From the NCBI RefSeq assembly GCF_025466085.1, contig NZ_JANLOD010000051.1, positions 41,840-105,839 on the forward strand: a DNA stretch of 64,000 nucleotides, given 5' to 3'. The notes beneath the pieces were generated by a model. It saw nothing but the letters and a program-made list of their open reading frames with translations, did no database searches and was not told where the DNA came from. This DNA is from Pseudomonas sp. 14P_8.1_Bac3. GTDB taxonomy: Bacteria; Pseudomonadota; Gammaproteobacteria; Pseudomonadales; Pseudomonadaceae. Positions 44,127-52,760 of this stretch are shown here, piece by piece (within the stretch, counting starts at the first letter, position 1; every line of letters begins with the position of its first letter). Both the position numbers and the translations under genes were made by a program.

Positions 44127-44750
44127 ATGTGTGGACGTTATGCCCTGTTTCGCTGGAACCCCGCCTTCGCGGCCCTGCCTGGCTTCCCCGCCGATCAGCA
44201 GGCCCAGTGGAATATTTCCCCCAACGATTCGGTGTTGATGCTGCGTGCCGGTGTCGATGGCCGGCGCGAGCTGGCCCGTGCGCGCTGGGGTTTGACGCCG
44301 CCGTGGCTGACCGATCTGTCCCGCACCCCGGCCCACGCCCGCGCCGAAACCGTGGCCGAGCAACCGATGTTTCGTCAGGCGCTGCGTGAGCGTCGCTGCC
44401 TGCTGCCGGCCAACGGCTTTTACGAGTGGCGCGGCAGCGCCCGCAAACGCCCGTATTGGCTGACGCCGGGGGAGGGCTCGGCGCTGTTTTTTGCGGCGAT
44501 CTGGGAAGCGTATCCGGTGCAGGAACAGGTGTGGTTGAGCACGGCCGTGATCACGCAACCGGCGGCGAGTCAGCGTCGACCTTTGATTCTCGATGCGGCG
44601 CAGCAGGACGCCTGGCTCGATCCCGAGACGCCCTTGCATGTGTTGCAAGGTTTGCTGGCCAGTGAGCCCGCGGTGTTGCGCGAGCGGGTGTTGGCGAATC
44701 TGGTGAATGATCCGAAGTTGAATGGGCCGGAGTGTTTGACCCCGGGTTGA
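44127..44750 (+). CDS. SOS response-associated peptidase-type (SRAP/YedK/HMCES) protein, variant active site
   Basis: SRAP proteins form a DNA-protein crosslink with abasic sites through Cys2. This 207-residue protein keeps Cys2 (MCGRYALF) and the catalytic-site Glu in NGFYEW. The asparagine of the usual NAR motif is His here (AHARAET), and the catalytic His of HDRRP is Ser (SQRRPLIL). It therefore retains crosslinking ability in principle but may differ in self-reversal. It lies 35 bases after the DUF2007 gene. Confidence 0.85.
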   Translation: MCGRYALFRWNPAFAALPGFPADQQAQWNISPNDSVLMLRAGVDGRRELARARWGLTPPWLTDLSRTPAHARAETVAEQPMFRQALRERRCLLPANGFYEWRGSARKRPYWLTPGEGSALFFAAIWEAYPVQEQVWLSTAVITQPAASQRRPLILDAAQQDAWLDPETPLHVLQGLLASEPAVLRERVLANLVNDPKLNGPECLTPG

Positions 44751-44761
44751 TGGGGTGGCCT

Positions 44762-44838
44762 TTTCGCGAGCAAGCCCGCTCCCACCGGGATTTGTGGCGT
44801 TCACAAAACCTGTGGGGGCGGGCTCGCTGGCGAAGGGG
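44762..44838. repeat. REP doublet
   Basis: TTTCGCGAGCAAGCCCGCTC and an inverted GGGGGCGGGCTCGCTGGCGA lie between the convergent SRAP and chemoreceptor genes. Confidence 0.82.
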
Positions 44839-44845
44839 CCTCGGA

Positions 44846-46987
44846 TCAAACCTTGAACTGATTGATCAGGCGCCGCTGCTGCTCGGCCAGTTTGGTCAAA
44901 TCCGCACTCGCCGCGCTCGACTCATCCGCGCCGCCCGCAACCTCATTGGCCACTTGCCCGATGTTGATCACGTTGCGGTTGATGTCATCCGCCACCGCGC
45001 TCTGTTCCTCGGCTGCACTGGCAATCTGGGTGTTCATGTCATTGATCACCGACACCGCCTGTGTGATCGCATCCAGCGCTTCGGCGGCTTTCGCTGCATG
45101 CTGCACACTTTCATCGGTACGGTTCTGGCTGTCCTCCATCACCCGCACCACATCCCGCGTGCCTTGTTGCAATTGCTGGATCATGGTCTGGATTTCTTCG
45201 GTCGCCTTCTGGGTTTTCTGCGCCAGGTTGCGCACTTCATCGGCCACCACCGCGAACCCACGGCCCTGTTCACCGGCGCGCGCCGCTTCGATGGCCGCGT
45301 TCAGCGCCAGCAGATTGGTTTGTTCGGCGATGCCGCGAATGGCGGTGAGGATCGCGTTGATGTTCTCGCTGTCCTTGGCCAGGGTCTGCACCACGCCCAC
45401 GGCCTTGCCGATTTCCACGGCCAGCACATGGATCGAATTCGACGTGTCCAGCACGATCTGCTTGCCCTCGGACGCAGCCTGGTCGGCATGGCTGGCCGCT
45501 TGCGCCGCCTGGGTCGCGTTGCGCGCCACGTCCTGGGCGGTGGCGGTCATTTCATGCACCGCGGTGGCGACCTGATCGATCTCGGCCATTTGTTTCTGCA
45601 CGCCGATGTTGGTACGAATCGCGATGTCGGCGGTGTGTTCCGACGAATCGCTGACGCTCTGCACGGAGGTCACGACCTGGGTGATCATCGCCTGTAACTT
45701 GGCGAGAAACGTGTTGAAGCCTTTGGCAATCGAGCCCAGCTCATCGGCGCGATCACTGGTCAGGCGGCGCGTCAAATCGCCTTCACCCTTGGCGATGTCA
45801 TCGAGCATGGCCACCATCTGTTTCAGCGGGCGAGCGATGCCGTGGCCCACCAGCCAGATCACCAGCAAGCCGATGCCGGCGATCAACAGGCCAACCATGG
45901 CCATGCCGAAGGTGTCGGATTTGCGCTGGGTGTTGAGGTCGGCCTGAAGTTTTTGCAGGTCGGCCATCACCGCGTCCAGCGGCAGTTGCAGCATCAGCGT
46001 CCAGCGGGCGTCGGTCTGGCCAATGCCGAACGGCAGGTACAACTCGATCCGGCCCTGGGCTTTGTCGACGCTGTAGGTCACCTCGCCGCGTTTGAGATTG
46101 GCCATGTTGGCAATCTGCTGGCTGTCGAGGATGTCGCTGACCTTCTCGCCGAATTTGCTCGGGTCCTTGGTGTAGGCGACGATCCGGCCGTTGCCACCAA
46201 TCAGGGCCATGACGCCCGAGCCGTTATAGAGTTTCTGGTTCGCGCCCAGGAGCATTTCCTGGATGAAGTTCACCGACAGGTCGGCGCCGACGATGCCCTG
46301 GAAGGTGCCATTGAGCATGATCGGTTCAATGAAGGACGCGAGCATGACGATCTTGTCGCCGACCTTGTAGGGCGCCGGATCGATCACGCAGGATTTGCTG
46401 GTCTCTTTCGAGCACAGGTAGTACTCGCTGGCGCGGATGCCGGTGGACAGGGTTTTCTGGTCGTCGACGTCTACCAGTTTGTCCAGGCCCAGCGTGCCGT
46501 CTGCGTTGCGGAACCACCATGGCAGGAAGCGGCCGTTCTTGGCGTCGATGCCCACGACCTTGGTGTCGATGTAAGCGGCGTCATTGTGGTCGAGGGCGTT
46601 GGGTTCCCAGCCAATGTAAGTGCCAAGGATTTTCGGATTTTTGCTGACGTTTTCCTTGATCAGGCTGATCAGCTGCTCACGGCTCAGGCTCAATTGCGGC
46701 TGGCCGTCGGCACCCGGTGTGCCGATCAAGGCGTTGACCCGCACCAGTCCGCCGGCAATCAACAGCGGCGCTTCGAGTTCGCGCTGGATCTGGCTGACCT
46801 GGGTTTGCGCCAGGGAGGTCAGGCGCTGCTCGATGACTTGCTCGAATTGTGCCTGGGTCCGCTCCTGCACCATGTCCTGGGTCCGTGCCCCGGAAAACAG
46901 CGCGTACAGCACCAGCGCCGCCACGACGCTTAGAACGATGGCGCCGGCCAGGGCCGCCACAGAAAACTGGATCGACTTGAATTTCAT
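44846..46987 (-). CDS. Methyl-accepting chemotaxis protein with periplasmic double-CACHE-type sensor
   Basis: This 713-residue chemoreceptor has an N-terminal anchor (VAALAGAIVLSVVAALVLYA), a periplasmic region of about 320 residues of dCACHE type (including YIGWEPNALDHNDAAYID and YYLCSKETSKSCVIDPAPYK), a second helix (GMAMVGLLIAGIGLLVIWL), HAMP and a signalling domain with EQTNLLALNAAIEAARAGEQ. CACHE receptors commonly bind amino acids, amines or organic acids. Ligand not determinable here. Confidence 0.9.
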   Translation of the reverse strand: MKFKSIQFSVAALAGAIVLSVVAALVLYALFSGARTQDMVQERTQAQFEQVIEQRLTSLAQTQVSQIQRELEAPLLIAGGLVRVNALIGTPGADGQPQLSLSREQLISLIKENVSKNPKILGTYIGWEPNALDHNDAAYIDTKVVGIDAKNGRFLPWWFRNADGTLGLDKLVDVDDQKTLSTGIRASEYYLCSKETSKSCVIDPAPYKVGDKIVMLASFIEPIMLNGTFQGIVGADLSVNFIQEMLLGANQKLYNGSGVMALIGGNGRIVAYTKDPSKFGEKVSDILDSQQIANMANLKRGEVTYSVDKAQGRIELYLPFGIGQTDARWTLMLQLPLDAVMADLQKLQADLNTQRKSDTFGMAMVGLLIAGIGLLVIWLVGHGIARPLKQMVAMLDDIAKGEGDLTRRLTSDRADELGSIAKGFNTFLAKLQAMITQVVTSVQSVSDSSEHTADIAIRTNIGVQKQMAEIDQVATAVHEMTATAQDVARNATQAAQAASHADQAASEGKQIVLDTSNSIHVLAVEIGKAVGVVQTLAKDSENINAILTAIRGIAEQTNLLALNAAIEAARAGEQGRGFAVVADEVRNLAQKTQKATEEIQTMIQQLQQGTRDVVRVMEDSQNRTDESVQHAAKAAEALDAITQAVSVINDMNTQIASAAEEQSAVADDINRNVINIGQVANEVAGGADESSAASADLTKLAEQQRRLINQFKV

Positions 46988-47261
46988 GGGTGCTCCGCAC
47001 GCAAGAGGACATCTGCGGTGCTGTATCGGCAGAGGGCCTGACGGCCATGAGGGCGTCTCGGCGAATTGGCTGTTTTAGAGTGGTTGATGTCGCAAATGGA
47101 TCATCGCCAGCCATTACTGGACGTGGTGGAAGCGGTTATGTGAATTTTTTCCTACGGAGTCGGGAGTTTTATCCGAATCTGGCGTCTGACTATCGGTTGT
47201 ATCTGGCGCCGATACACTTCGGCGCCTAGGATACGCGGCATGATTTCAGGGAGTTCTGTTG
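46988..47261. other. Divergent spacer upstream of the chemoreceptor and M48 protease genes
   Basis: This 274-base region has no REP and no credible gene. Promoters for both genes must lie here; none was assigned. Confidence 0.4.
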
Positions 47262-48080
47262 ATGAACAAGCGATGGGTTGTGGGTGCTCTGGGTGCGGGT
47301 CTGTTGCTCGCCGGGTGTCAGTCGGTCAACACCACCAGTGGCGGTGCCGTGGGCGTCGAGCGCAAGCAGTACATGTTCAGCATGTTGTCCACGGACGAGG
47401 TCAACCAGATGTACGCCCAGTCTTATCAAAAGACCGTTGGCGAGGCGAGTAGCCAGGGCGTGCTGGACAAGACCAGCAGCGAGGCCAAGCGTGTCCAGGC
47501 GATTGCCGATCGGCTGATTGCCCAGGCGCCGGTTTTCCGTCCGGATTCGGCGCAGTGGAAATGGGAAGTCAACCTGATCAAGAGCGACGAGCTCAACGCC
47601 AATTGCGGGCCTGGCGGCAAGATCATTTTCTACACCGGGCTGATCGACAGCCTGAAACTCACCGACGATGAAATCGCGGCGGTCATGGGCCATGAAATCG
47701 CCCACGCCCTGCGCGAGCATGGTCGTGAAGCGATGTCCAAGGCCTACGGTATCGAGATGGCGAAGCAGGGCGCGGGTGCCTTGTTCGGTCTGGGTCAGGA
47801 CAGCCTGGCCCTGGCAGACACCGTGGCCAACTACGGCATGACGCTGCCCAACAGCCGCGCCAACGAAAACGAAGCGGACCTGATCGGTCTGGAGCTGGCG
47901 GCTCGCGCCGGTTACAACCCGAATGCCGCAATCACCTTGTGGAACAAGATGAGCAAGGCCTCGGAAGGTTCGCCACCGGAGTTCATGAGCACGCACCCAG
48001 CGTCGACCAGTCGGATTGCCTCGTTGCAGGCGGCGATTCCGAAGGTGATGCCGTTGTACGAGAAAGCGCCTAAATCCTGA
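47262..48080 (+). CDS. M48 family lipoprotein metallopeptidase (LoiP-like)
   Basis: This 272-residue protease has a lipoprotein signal (LGAGLLLAGCQSVN), and the zinc site HEIAH in AAVMGHEIAHALREHGR with the third-ligand Glu in NENEADLIGLELAARAGY. It is a periplasmic lipoprotein like LoiP/YggG, degrading misfolded envelope proteins. ATG 47262 has GGGAG eight bases upstream; a TTG at 47259 is not needed. Several REPs follow. Confidence 0.92.
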   Translation: MNKRWVVGALGAGLLLAGCQSVNTTSGGAVGVERKQYMFSMLSTDEVNQMYAQSYQKTVGEASSQGVLDKTSSEAKRVQAIADRLIAQAPVFRPDSAQWKWEVNLIKSDELNANCGPGGKIIFYTGLIDSLKLTDDEIAAVMGHEIAHALREHGREAMSKAYGIEMAKQGAGALFGLGQDSLALADTVANYGMTLPNSRANENEADLIGLELAARAGYNPNAAITLWNKMSKASEGSPPEFMSTHPASTSRIASLQAAIPKVMPLYEKAPKS

Positions 48081-48104
48081 TGTTGATTCATCGTCGATAA
48101 GGGC

Positions 48105-48210
48105 CTCATCGCTGGCAGGCCAGCTCCCACAGAGGAATGAATTCCAAATGTGTGCTGCTCCCGCAGGTGGAATGCATTCCAACTGTGGGAGCTAGCCTGC
48201 TAGCGATGAA
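48105..48210. repeat. Degenerate REP cluster
   Basis: Three REP-related palindromes (GCTGGCAGGCCAGCTCCCAC, GCTCCCGCAGG, GTGGGAGCTAGCCTGCTAGC) are interleaved with repeated GAATGAATTCC and GAATGCATTCC blocks between the convergent M48 and TMEM165 genes. Confidence 0.75.
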
Positions 48211-48238
48211 CGATAACGCGGTCGATCGGCTTACGCTG

Positions 48239-48823
48239 TCAAACCCACCCGCTGCTTTGCATCGCCTTGTACACCGCAACCACCGCCAGGATGAAGAACG
48301 CCGACGCCGCCAAACGACGGATCAACGTCAACGGCAGTTTGTCCGCCGCAAAGTTACCCGCCAGGACCACCGGCACGTTGGCGATCAACATACCGGCGGT
48401 GGTGCCGATGATCACCAGCCACAGTTCCGGGTATTGCGCGGCGAGCATCACGGTGGCGATTTGCGTCTTGTCACCGATTTCCGCGAGGAAGAACGCGATC
48501 AGCGTGGTCAGGAACGGCCCGAACTTGCGGGCGGTGCTGGCTTCGTCGTCATCCATCTTGTCCGGCACCAAGGTCCACAGCGCCGTCGCGGTGAAGCTCG
48601 CGGCGAGAATCCAGTGCAGCATCGTATCGGAGAAGAAACTCCCGACCCAGGCGCCCACCGCACCGGCAGCCGCGTGGTTGGCCAGAGTGGCGGCGACGAT
48701 GCCGGCGATGATAGGCCACGGCTTGCGGAAGCGGGCTGCGAGAATGAGCGCGAGCAGTTGCGTCTTGTCGCCGATTTCGGCCAAGGCAACGATTGCGGTG
48801 GGAACGAGAAGTGAATCCAGCAT
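48239..48823 (-). CDS. TMEM165/GDT1 family manganese exporter (MneA-type)
   Basis: This 194-residue inner-membrane protein has two copies of the family motif, AEIGDKTQLLALILAARFRK near the N-terminus and AEIGDKTQIATVMLAAQYPE near residue 120, with six hydrophobic segments. GDT1 proteins exchange Mn2+ or Ca2+ for protons; in bacteria they export Mn. ATG 48823 is the right start, because the upstream open frame is the riboswitch leader. Control is by the riboswitch below. Confidence 0.92.
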   Translation of the reverse strand: MLDSLLVPTAIVALAEIGDKTQLLALILAARFRKPWPIIAGIVAATLANHAAAGAVGAWVGSFFSDTMLHWILAASFTATALWTLVPDKMDDDEASTARKFGPFLTTLIAFFLAEIGDKTQIATVMLAAQYPELWLVIIGTTAGMLIANVPVVLAGNFAADKLPLTLIRRLAASAFFILAVVAVYKAMQSSGWV

Positions 48824-48837
48824 CAGGGTTTTCCTAA

Positions 48838-49035
48838 GGGGCGGGTCGACACGGCTATGACACGTACAGCCTTCCCGCCCCGGGTAAGGTGTTCGTGTCA
48901 TAGGTCTTGTCAAACCCTGCGATCCTTCTGATGAGGACGCTGGGGTCGCATACGCCATGGTCTGAGGACCAAGTATGTTGACGTATGCCGGACGAGCATG
49001 GCGCTCGTGGGAGACTACTCCCCTAGGACGGAGCG
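48838..49035 (-). promoter_or_regulatory. yybP-ykoY manganese riboswitch and leader hairpin
   Basis: On the minus strand the leader has the three conserved blocks of this class: GGGGAGTAG (about 49015-49023), TCAACATACTTGG (about 48967-48981) and GACCTATGAC (about 48896-48905). A GGGGCGGG/CCCGCCCC hairpin (48838-48845 with 48874-48881) ends just before the ribosome site of the exporter gene and could be the expression platform. Mn2+ binding should raise expression, giving an export feedback loop. Confidence 0.9.
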
Positions 49036-49087
49036 GATTCTGCCTAGGCAAATCCGATTGGGCAAGCCTCTTTTTTAAAAAAATCTG

Positions 49088-50086
49088 TCAGCCGCGTTTG
49101 GCCCGGTAGATGCGGAAACCCTGACCCTCAGCCTTGATCGCACACACGCCAAGGTGCTCTTCGATCAGTGGCTGATACTTCAGGAAGCTGTTGGCGACCA
49201 GCCGCAGTTCGCCGCCGTTTTTTAGATGTTTGGCCGCTTTTCGCAGCAGATTCTCGGTGGCGAAGTAATCGGTGTGCACGCCGACGTGGAACGGCGGATT
49301 GCTCAGGATTGCGCTCAAACCCATCGGCGCCGCATCGATTCCGTCGCCGGTAATCACGTCCGCTTCCAGACCATTGGCGGCCAGGGTCAAGCGACTGCTG
49401 GCGGCCGCAAAAGCGTCCACGTCGAGGAGGGTGACCTGATTGTGCGGATAACGACGTTTTACCGCTGCGCCCAACACGCCAGCGCCGCAACCGAAGTCGA
49501 GCAGATGACCGCTCGGCAATTTGTCCAGATGCTCCAGCAGCAACGCACTGCCGCGATCCAGTCGTCCGTGGCTGAATACCCCCGGCAGGCTGATGACTTT
49601 CAGAGGGCCTTCGGCCAGCGGCAGCTCATAAGTCTGGGCCAGGCTTTCCAGGGATCTGGCTTCTGGCGCAATGGCCACGGTGACCTGCCACAGCTGGCAA
49701 TGCCGGGCGCTGTCGAGCTTGCGCGGTTTGCCGAACGGGTTGAGTTGCTTGGCCGCGCCTTCGATGCCGCTGCGTTTTTCACCCACCAGGTACAACTCAC
49801 GGCCGGCCAGGCGCGAGGCGAGGGCGTTGAGGATGTAGTCGGTGAGGTCCTTGGATTTCGGCAGAAATACCACCGCCGTATCGAACTCGCGCTCGGGGGC
49901 GGTCACGCCGAACAGGCTGCGTCCAGCGAAGCGCGCGTCCAGCGCGGCCTGGTCACCGGCGTGCCAGCACCAGCCGCGGGCGTCAGGCAGGCGCCCGAGC
50001 AAATCGTCGGCGGGCAAACCGGCCAGCAACACCGAACCCTGGAATAACTCGGCCTGACGAAGCAGTACTTCACTGCGCGGATCCAT
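49088..50086 (-). CDS. rsmC: 16S rRNA (guanine1207-N2)-methyltransferase
   Basis: RsmC methylates G1207 in 30S subunits. It has 332 residues in two domains: a degenerate N-terminal methyltransferase-like half and a C-terminal catalytic half with SAM motif GHLLDFGCGAGVLGAAVKRR and catalytic NPPFHVGVHTD. GGGAG precedes ATG 50086. It starts 33 bases after the dehydrogenase gene on the same strand. Confidence 0.92.
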   Translation of the reverse strand: MDPRSEVLLRQAELFQGSVLLAGLPADDLLGRLPDARGWCWHAGDQAALDARFAGRSLFGVTAPEREFDTAVVFLPKSKDLTDYILNALASRLAGRELYLVGEKRSGIEGAAKQLNPFGKPRKLDSARHCQLWQVTVAIAPEARSLESLAQTYELPLAEGPLKVISLPGVFSHGRLDRGSALLLEHLDKLPSGHLLDFGCGAGVLGAAVKRRYPHNQVTLLDVDAFAAASSRLTLAANGLEADVITGDGIDAAPMGLSAILSNPPFHVGVHTDYFATENLLRKAAKHLKNGGELRLVANSFLKYQPLIEEHLGVCAIKAEGQGFRIYRAKRG

Positions 50087-50119
50087 GTTCTGCTCCCTGA
50101 AAAAAAGTGCCGCAGTTTA

Positions 50120-51085
50120 TCAACTGACGACCCGCAGCGCCTTACCGCTGAAATACCCCTGGGCGTTTTCGGTCAACTGGCCAACGATCCGCTGCCGCGC
50201 TTCGCGACTGCCCCAGGCGTTGTGCGGCGTAACGATCAGGCGTGGAATATCGGCGGCAAGCAACGGGTTGCCGGCAGTCGGCGGTTCGACGCTGAGCACG
50301 TCCGTGGCTGCACCGCCCAGGTGGCCGTTGCGCAGCGCATCGGCCAGCGCCTGTTCGTCGATCAGACCACCGCGCGCAGTGTTGACCACGAACGCTCCCG
50401 GTTTCATCGACGCCAGTTCGCGGGCACCGATGAAGTGGCGGGTGTGTTCGTTGAGCGGGCAGTGCAGGGTCAGCGCGTCGATCTGCGGCAGCAGTTCGTT
50501 CAGCGGCAGGCGGTCCGGACGGGCAGGGCGCCCCGGGATTTGCCCGAGCAGCACGCGCATGCCGAACGCTTCAGCCAGCCGGGCGACCGCGCCGCCCAGC
50601 TCGCCGTGACCGAGCAGGCCGAGGGTTTTGCCTTGCAGCTCAACGATCGGGTAGTCCAGCAGGCAGAACTGTTTCGCCTGTTGCCAGCGACCTTCGCCAA
50701 CCGCTTTCTGATAGTCGGCCAGGCGCGTCGCCAGGTTCAGCAGCAACATGATCGTGTGCTGCGCCACTGACGGTGTGCCGTAACCCTGACAGTTGCAGAC
50801 GGTCACGCCATGGGCGCGGGCGGCGGCGAGGTCGACATTGTTGGTGCCGGTGGCGGTGATCAGGATCAGCTTCAACTCGGGGTGGGCTGCGATGGCGGCG
50901 GCGTCGATCAGGATTTTGTTGCTGATGGCGACGGTAGCGCCCTTGAGGCGTTCGATGACCTGATCCGGTGTGGTTTGCGCGAACAGTTGCAAGTCGTCGA
51001 AACAATCGCGCAGGGGGCTGAGGTCGAGATCACCCAGGTCCAGCGAGGGATGGTCGAGGAAAACGGCGCGGCGAGAGTTCGTCAT
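50120..51085 (-). CDS. D-2-hydroxyacid dehydrogenase (hydroxypyruvate reductase, HprA-like)
   Basis: This 321-residue NAD-dependent enzyme has the dinucleotide-binding glycine motif LLGHGELGGAVARLAEAFGM, the substrate-binding region CQGYGTPSVAQHT and the catalytic His in TPHNAWGSREARQRI, with the Arg/Glu pair upstream (NTARGGLIDE). The P. aeruginosa homologue in this position is called HprA. Hydroxypyruvate or glyoxylate reduction is likely but not certain. ATG 51085 is preferred to TTG 51088. Confidence 0.87.
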   Translation of the reverse strand: MTNSRRAVFLDHPSLDLGDLDLSPLRDCFDDLQLFAQTTPDQVIERLKGATVAISNKILIDAAAIAAHPELKLILITATGTNNVDLAAARAHGVTVCNCQGYGTPSVAQHTIMLLLNLATRLADYQKAVGEGRWQQAKQFCLLDYPIVELQGKTLGLLGHGELGGAVARLAEAFGMRVLLGQIPGRPARPDRLPLNELLPQIDALTLHCPLNEHTRHFIGARELASMKPGAFVVNTARGGLIDEQALADALRNGHLGGAATDVLSVEPPTAGNPLLAADIPRLIVTPHNAWGSREARQRIVGQLTENAQGYFSGKALRVVS

Positions 51086-51161
51086 CAACTGTACCTTTTG
51101 TGCATTGAACTGAAGGCGTAATCTGCCGAGCCTACCAGATGAAACAATTCGTTACTCACCG

Positions 51162-51187
51162 CCCGGAACAAGCCCGCTCCCACATGG
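51162..51187. repeat. Partial REP
   Basis: A half REP (AACAAGCCCGCTCCCACATG) lies between hprA-like and the LysE-type gene. Confidence 0.6.
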
Positions 51188-51243
51188 GAATGCGATAACC
51201 CGATGAATTTCATTTCAAACTGATTTGCCCCAGAGGAGCCCCC

Positions 51244-51873
51244 ATGTACTGGACAGAGTTCTTGACCGTTGCCCTCATCCATTTGCTGGCCGTGGCCAGC
51301 CCCGGCCCGGACTTTGCCGTGGTGGTGCGTGAGAGCGTGACCCACGGTCGTCGCGCCGGCACCTGGACGGCGCTGGGCGTCGGCACTGCGATTTTCCTGC
51401 ATGTCGGCTATTCCCTGCTCGGCATTGGTTTGATCGTGTCGCAATCGATCGTGCTGTTCAACGCCTTGAAATGGGCCGCCGCCGCGTACCTGCTGTACAT
51501 CGGCTTCAAGGCCCTGCGGGCGCAACCAGCCAAACCGATGGCGGACGATCTGCACAAGGAGGCGGGTGTGCGCACCGCACGCGGCGCCTTCACTTCGGGG
51601 TTCGTGACCAACGGCCTGAATCCGAAAGCCACGCTGTTCTTCCTGTCGTTGTTCACCGTGGTGATCAATCCGCACACACCGCTGGCGATACAGGCGGGAT
51701 ACGGGGTTTACCTCGCGGTGGCGACGGCGGTCTGGTTTTGCCTGGTGGCGATGCTGTTCAGCCAGCAACGCGTTCGCGCCGGGTTCGCCCGCATGGGCCA
51801 CTGGTTCGACCGGACCATGGGCGTCGTGCTGATCGCCATCGGGGTGAAACTCGCCTTCACCGAAATGCATTGA
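51244..51873 (+). CDS. LysE family amino acid exporter
   Basis: This 209-residue inner-membrane protein has about six hydrophobic segments. The N-terminus MYWTEFLTVALIHLLAVASP, then GPDFAVVVRESVTHGRRAG, is the typical LysE/RhtB signature. It exports an amino acid or derivative; which one is unknown. GGAGG-like AGAGGAG lies 8 bases before ATG 51244. It is monocistronic and followed by a small REP. Confidence 0.92.
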   Translation: MYWTEFLTVALIHLLAVASPGPDFAVVVRESVTHGRRAGTWTALGVGTAIFLHVGYSLLGIGLIVSQSIVLFNALKWAAAAYLLYIGFKALRAQPAKPMADDLHKEAGVRTARGAFTSGFVTNGLNPKATLFFLSLFTVVINPHTPLAIQAGYGVYLAVATAVWFCLVAMLFSQQRVRAGFARMGHWFDRTMGVVLIAIGVKLAFTEMH

Positions 51874-51875
51874 TT

Positions 51876-51911
51876 TGTAGGCGCCCGCTTGCTGCGGGCA
51901 GCTTCTACGAG
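51876..51911. repeat. REP-related palindrome
   Basis: TGTAGGCGCCCGCTTGCTGC pairs with a GCGGGCAGCTTCTAC-type arm between the convergent LysE and AraC genes. Confidence 0.55.
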
Positions 51912-52720
51912 GGGCTGAGCTCGCTCAGTTTGCTCAGCGCACTCAGGTATTCCCGTGGGTTTTCTCCCAGCAATCGGCGGAACATCGCGCTGAACGCACG
52001 GGCGCTGCCGTACCCCAGATCCCCTGCCACGCTCTGCACGCTTTCCCCTGCGAGCAGGCGCGGCAGGGCTTCCATCAGGCGCAATTGCTGGCGCCAGGCG
52101 TTGAAATTCATCTGCAGTTGCTGCTGAAACAAGCGCGCCAGCGTTCTGGAACTGGCGCCGACCTGCTGCGCCCAGTCTTCCAGTGTGTTCGGATGATCCG
52201 GTGCGCGCAGTAACGCCAGGCAAATACCTTGCAGGCGGCGGTCCTTGGGCATGGGAATGTGCAACGGGAGGTTTTCCAGCGCGGCGATTTCTTCGAGCAT
52301 CAATTGCTGGATCAGCGGGTTTTCGGCGTGTTGCGGGCCTTGTACCGCGCGCAGGATCAGCTCGCGCAGCAGCGGCGTTACCGCCAGCACGCAGCACTGT
52401 TGCAAGTTGGCGGGTGACAACTCGGCGGCGATAAACAGCGAACGCGTGCGTACCTCGCCCGCCATGAACATTTCATGCTCCACCCCGGGCGGGATCCACA
52501 CCGCGCGGGTCGGGGGAATGACCCAGGCGCCCTGTGTCGTGACCACCCGCATCGTGCCGCAAACGGCGTACAACAACTGCGCTTCGTGGTGCTGATGCAA
52601 TGCCTGATGGGCGCCATCCGCGTAATCATGCGGATGGGCACTCACCGGGCCGTGGCGGAAATGGCTGATTAACATGTCGGATCCGATGACTTTGTTGTCA
52701 GGAATGCGCTTTTTCGCCAA
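51905..52720 (-). CDS. AraC family transcriptional regulator
   Basis: This 271-residue regulator has an N-terminal cupin sensor (YADGAHQALHQHHEAQLLYA) and a C-terminal pair of helix-turn-helices (LEDWAQQVGASSRTLARLFQ and VQSVAGDLGYGSARAFSAMF, ending REYL). It is divergent from the MFS gene with only 40 bases between, so it very likely controls that transporter. The inducer is unknown. Confidence 0.9.
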   Translation of the reverse strand: MAKKRIPDNKVIGSDMLISHFRHGPVSAHPHDYADGAHQALHQHHEAQLLYAVCGTMRVVTTQGAWVIPPTRAVWIPPGVEHEMFMAGEVRTRSLFIAAELSPANLQQCCVLAVTPLLRELILRAVQGPQHAENPLIQQLMLEEIAALENLPLHIPMPKDRRLQGICLALLRAPDHPNTLEDWAQQVGASSRTLARLFQQQLQMNFNAWRQQLRLMEALPRLLAGESVQSVAGDLGYGSARAFSAMFRRLLGENPREYLSALSKLSELSPS

Positions 52721-52760
52721 CTTAGCATAAGCCGCTCACAACAACGTAAAGCGTGCCGCG

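Noticed and set aside
8624..48210. CRISPR-like repeats
   Set aside because: The repeated palindromes occur singly or in inverted pairs in intergenic spaces, not as evenly spaced direct repeats with unique spacers, and no cas gene is present; they are REPs.
48824..49051. Upstream extension of the TMEM165 gene
   Set aside because: It covers the riboswitch leader; the family protein begins at the first EIGDKT-containing helix from ATG 48823.
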